Assembly (NCBI GenBank): GCA_934668295.1
Contig: CAKUND010000114.1
Coordinates: 1-5,536, forward strand
Length of the DNA stretch: 5,536 nucleotides
Reading direction: 5' to 3'
Source: an uncultured Oscillospiraceae bacterium
Lineage (GTDB): Bacteria; Bacillota; Clostridia; Oscillospirales; Oscillospiraceae
Each line of letters opens with the position of its first letter. The first letter of the stretch is position 1. The notes under the pieces were generated by a model that saw nothing but the letters and a program-made list of their open reading frames with translations, searched no databases and was not told the origin of the DNA. A program made the translations under genes and the position numbers. Of this stretch, positions 3,750 through 5,536 are shown piece after piece.

Positions 3750-5536
3750 ATGTGTGGTATCGTAGGATACGTAGGAACCCAACAGGCTGCTCCCATTCTG
3801 CTGGAGGGTCTGTCGCGTCTGGAATACCGAGGCTATGACTCCGCAGGCATCTGTGTGGAGCAAAGCGGCATTCTGCGGGTCGAAAAAGCCAAGGGCCGGC
3901 TCCAGAATCTGATCGCAAAGACGGAAAACGGCGCACTTCTGCCCGGCACGCTCGGCATCGGCCATACCCGCTGGGCCACCCACGGCGAGCCAAACGACAC
4001 GAACTCCCATCCGCATGTCTCCCAGAACGGGAAAATCGCCGTTGTACATAACGGTATCATCGAGAATTATCTGGAGATCCGCGAATTTTTGCAGCAGAAG
4101 GGCGTGAAGTTCGCCTCACAGACCGACACGGAGGTCGTCGCGCAGCTGATGGAATACTGTATGGGACTGCCGGAGGTCGAGACGGTCTCGGACGCGCTGT
4201 ACATGGTCCTGCACCGGATCGAGGGCGCGTATGCCCTCGGCATCCTCTGCTCGGACGATCCCGACCATGTCTACGCCGCGCGCAAGGACGCGCCGCTGCT
4301 CATCGGCTTCGGCGAGGGCGAAAACTTCATTGCCTCCGACGTGACGGCGCTCGTCAAGCATACGCGCGACGTCGTGTACATGGACGACGGTGAGGTCGCC
4401 ATTCTGGGCCGTGACGGTGTGCAGGTCTATAACGCGATGGAGCTGCCCATCGAAAAGGAGCACCACCATATCGACTGGGAGATCTCCGCCGCGGAAAAGG
4501 GCGGTTACGAGCATTTCATGCTCAAGGAGATCATGGAGGAGCCCGAGGCCCTGCGCCGGGCGATTTTGCCCCGCATCAAGGACGGCGCGGTCGTCTTTGA
4601 CGGCCTGACGCTTGACAGCAGTCGGTACGACTGCATCAAGATCATTGCCTGCGGGTCGTCATATCACGTGGGCATGGTCGGAAAATACAATCTCGAAAAG
4701 CTGACGCGCATGCCGGTCGAGGTCATTCTGGCCTCCGAATTCCGCTACTGCAGCCCGATCGTAAACGAACGGACGCTCGCGATCATCATCAGCCAGTCGG
4801 GCGAAACGCTTGACACCATGGCCGCACTGCGCGAGGCAAAGAGCCTCGGCGCGAGGATTCTGTCCATTGTCAACGTCGTCGGCAGCTCCATTGCGCGCGA
4901 ATCGGACGACGTGCTTTACACCTGGGCCGGGCCCGAGATCGCCGTCGCGACGACCAAGGCGTATTCCACGCAGATGGCCGTGATCGATCTTCTGGCCGTC
5001 TATCTCGCCGCGCAGCGCAGCACGATCAGCGCCGAAGAAGCGGCCCGTCTGACCGCGGCCATCGCCGCGCTGCCCGCGCAGGTCGAACAGATCCTGTCCA
5101 GCCGTGAGCAGATCCAGTATTACGCTTCGCAGTATTTCAACCACGATTCCGTGTTCTTCATCGGCCGGAATCTGGACTATGCGCTCGGCATGGAGGGCTC
5201 TTTGAAGCTCAAGGAGATCTCCTACATCCACTCCGAGGCCTACGCCTCCGGAGAGCTCAAGCACGGGACGATCTCGCTCATCGAGCCGGGCACGCTCGTG
5301 ATCGCGCTGGGAACCTATGGCCCGCTGTTTGACAAGGCCATGAGCAACGTTATCGAGGTCAAGGCCCGCGGCGCAAGCGTCCTCGCGCTTACGACGGAGG
5401 ACCGCCGCGAAGCGCTCGCCAGCCGCGTCGACGGCATCCTGACCATCCCGGTCACAGAGCTGCCGCTGCTGCCGCTGCTGGGCGTCGTGCCGCTGCAGCT
5501 GTTCGCGTACTATGTCGCGCTGCAGCGCGGCTGCGA
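3750..5536 (+). CDS. glmS: Glutamine--fructose-6-phosphate aminotransferase (isomerizing), C-terminal end cut by window edge
   Basis: This cytoplasmic enzyme makes glucosamine-6-phosphate from fructose-6-phosphate and glutamine, the first step towards UDP-N-acetylglucosamine for peptidoglycan and other wall polymers. The window holds 595 codons plus two bases. E. coli GlmS has 609 residues, so about a dozen codons, including the usual C-terminal lysine region, are missing. The glutaminase domain (about 2-240) has the N-terminal nucleophile Cys2 (MCGIVGYVG), RWATHG (74-79), NGIIEN (101-106) and TDTEV (125-129). The first sugar-isomerase (SIS) domain (about 290-420) has CGSSYHVG (301-308), SQSGET (349-354) and ATTKAYSTQ (400-408). 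The second (about 455-595) has EGSLKLKEISY (482-492) and SGELKHG (500-506). Lys486, Glu489 and His505 match E. coli Lys485, Glu488 and His504, whose numbering omits the removed Met. The start is supported by AGGAGG at 3733-3738 and by the need for Cys at position 2. The ribozyme just upstream confirms the identity and points to product feedback control. Confidence 0.97.
   Translation, partial: MCGIVGYVGTQQAAPILLEGLSRLEYRGYDSAGICVEQSGILRVEKAKGRLQNLIAKTENGALLPGTLGIGHTRWATHGEPNDTNSHPHVSQNGKIAVVHNGIIENYLEIREFLQQKGVKFASQTDTEVVAQLMEYCMGLPEVETVSDALYMVLHRIEGAYALGILCSDDPDHVYAARKDAPLLIGFGEGENFIASDVTALVKHTRDVVYMDDGEVAILGRDGVQVYNAMELPIEKEHHHIDWEISAAEKGGYEHFMLKEIMEEPEALRRAILPRIKDGAVVFDGLTLDSSRYDCIKIIACGSSYHVGMVGKYNLEKLTRMPVEVILASEFRYCSPIVNERTLAIIISQSGETLDTMAALREAKSLGARILSIVNVVGSSIARESDDVLYTWAGPEIAVATTKAYSTQMAVIDLLAVYLAAQRSTISAEEAARLTAAIAALPAQVEQILSSREQIQYYASQYFNHDSVFFIGRNLDYALGMEGSLKLKEISYIHSEAYASGELKHGTISLIEPGTLVIALGTYGPLFDKAMSNVIEVKARGASVLALTTEDRREALASRVDGILTIPVTELPLLPLLGVVPLQLFAYYVALQRGC

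Noticed and set aside
4659..5264. A 201-codon minus-strand frame opposite glmS.
   Set aside because: It is antisense to conserved SIS-domain sequence, with low-complexity Gly/Arg/Asp composition and no RBS.
5460..5482. A CTGCCGCTG-type short repeat near the right end.
   Set aside because: It encodes the Leu/Pro-rich segment before the conserved VPLQL motif of GlmS, so codon choice for a repeated Leu-Pro-Leu-Leu pattern explains it.

Overview
The window looks like chromosome from a GC-rich Clostridia-type Firmicute, most plausibly the Oscillospiraceae/Ruminococcaceae group. This rests on several points: strong GGAGG ribosome binding sites, an archaeal/eukaryotic-type (editing-domain-free) prolyl-tRNA synthetase, a single-chain iron-sulfur L-serine dehydratase, a surface protein with S-layer homology (SLH) repeats, and glmS preceded by a glmS ribozyme. 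The taxonomic call is inference from gene content and base composition. There are no tRNA or rRNA genes, no CRISPR array, no insertion sequence and no phage genes.

Layout, left to right. (1) 1-392, minus: the first 130 codons of proS, running off the left edge. (2) 393-510: a divergent promoter region with an extended -10 promoter for proS. (3) 511-693, plus: a 60-residue protein resembling a ribbon-helix-helix DNA-binding protein, with no recognisable partner. (4) 719-2007, plus: a promoter and complete L-serine dehydratase gene. (5) 2025-2055: a hairpin with A and T tracts on its two sides, serving as terminator for both converging genes. (6) 2065-3372, minus: an exported transglutaminase-like protein with three C-terminal SLH repeats. 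(7) 3373-3749: back-to-back promoters, a complete glmS ribozyme (3544-3690) and a hairpin over the glmS ribosome binding site. (8) 3750-5536, plus: glmS, almost full length, cut by the right edge about a dozen codons before its expected end.

The genes are mostly single transcription units rather than one pathway. proS and the serine dehydratase belong to amino-acid use, glmS supplies glucosamine-6-phosphate for cell-wall precursors, and the SLH protein is a cell-surface product.

The most interesting point is in the glmS ribozyme. Its helices and pseudoknots can all be drawn and the A|GCGCC cleavage site is intact. However, the base aligned with the essential active-site guanine (G40 of the Thermoanaerobacter tengcongensis ribozyme, G33 of Bacillus anthracis) is an A at 3576. 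If the alignment is right, this is a natural glmS ribozyme predicted to be impaired in self-cleavage. It is followed by a second hairpin that covers the glmS Shine-Dalgarno sequence.
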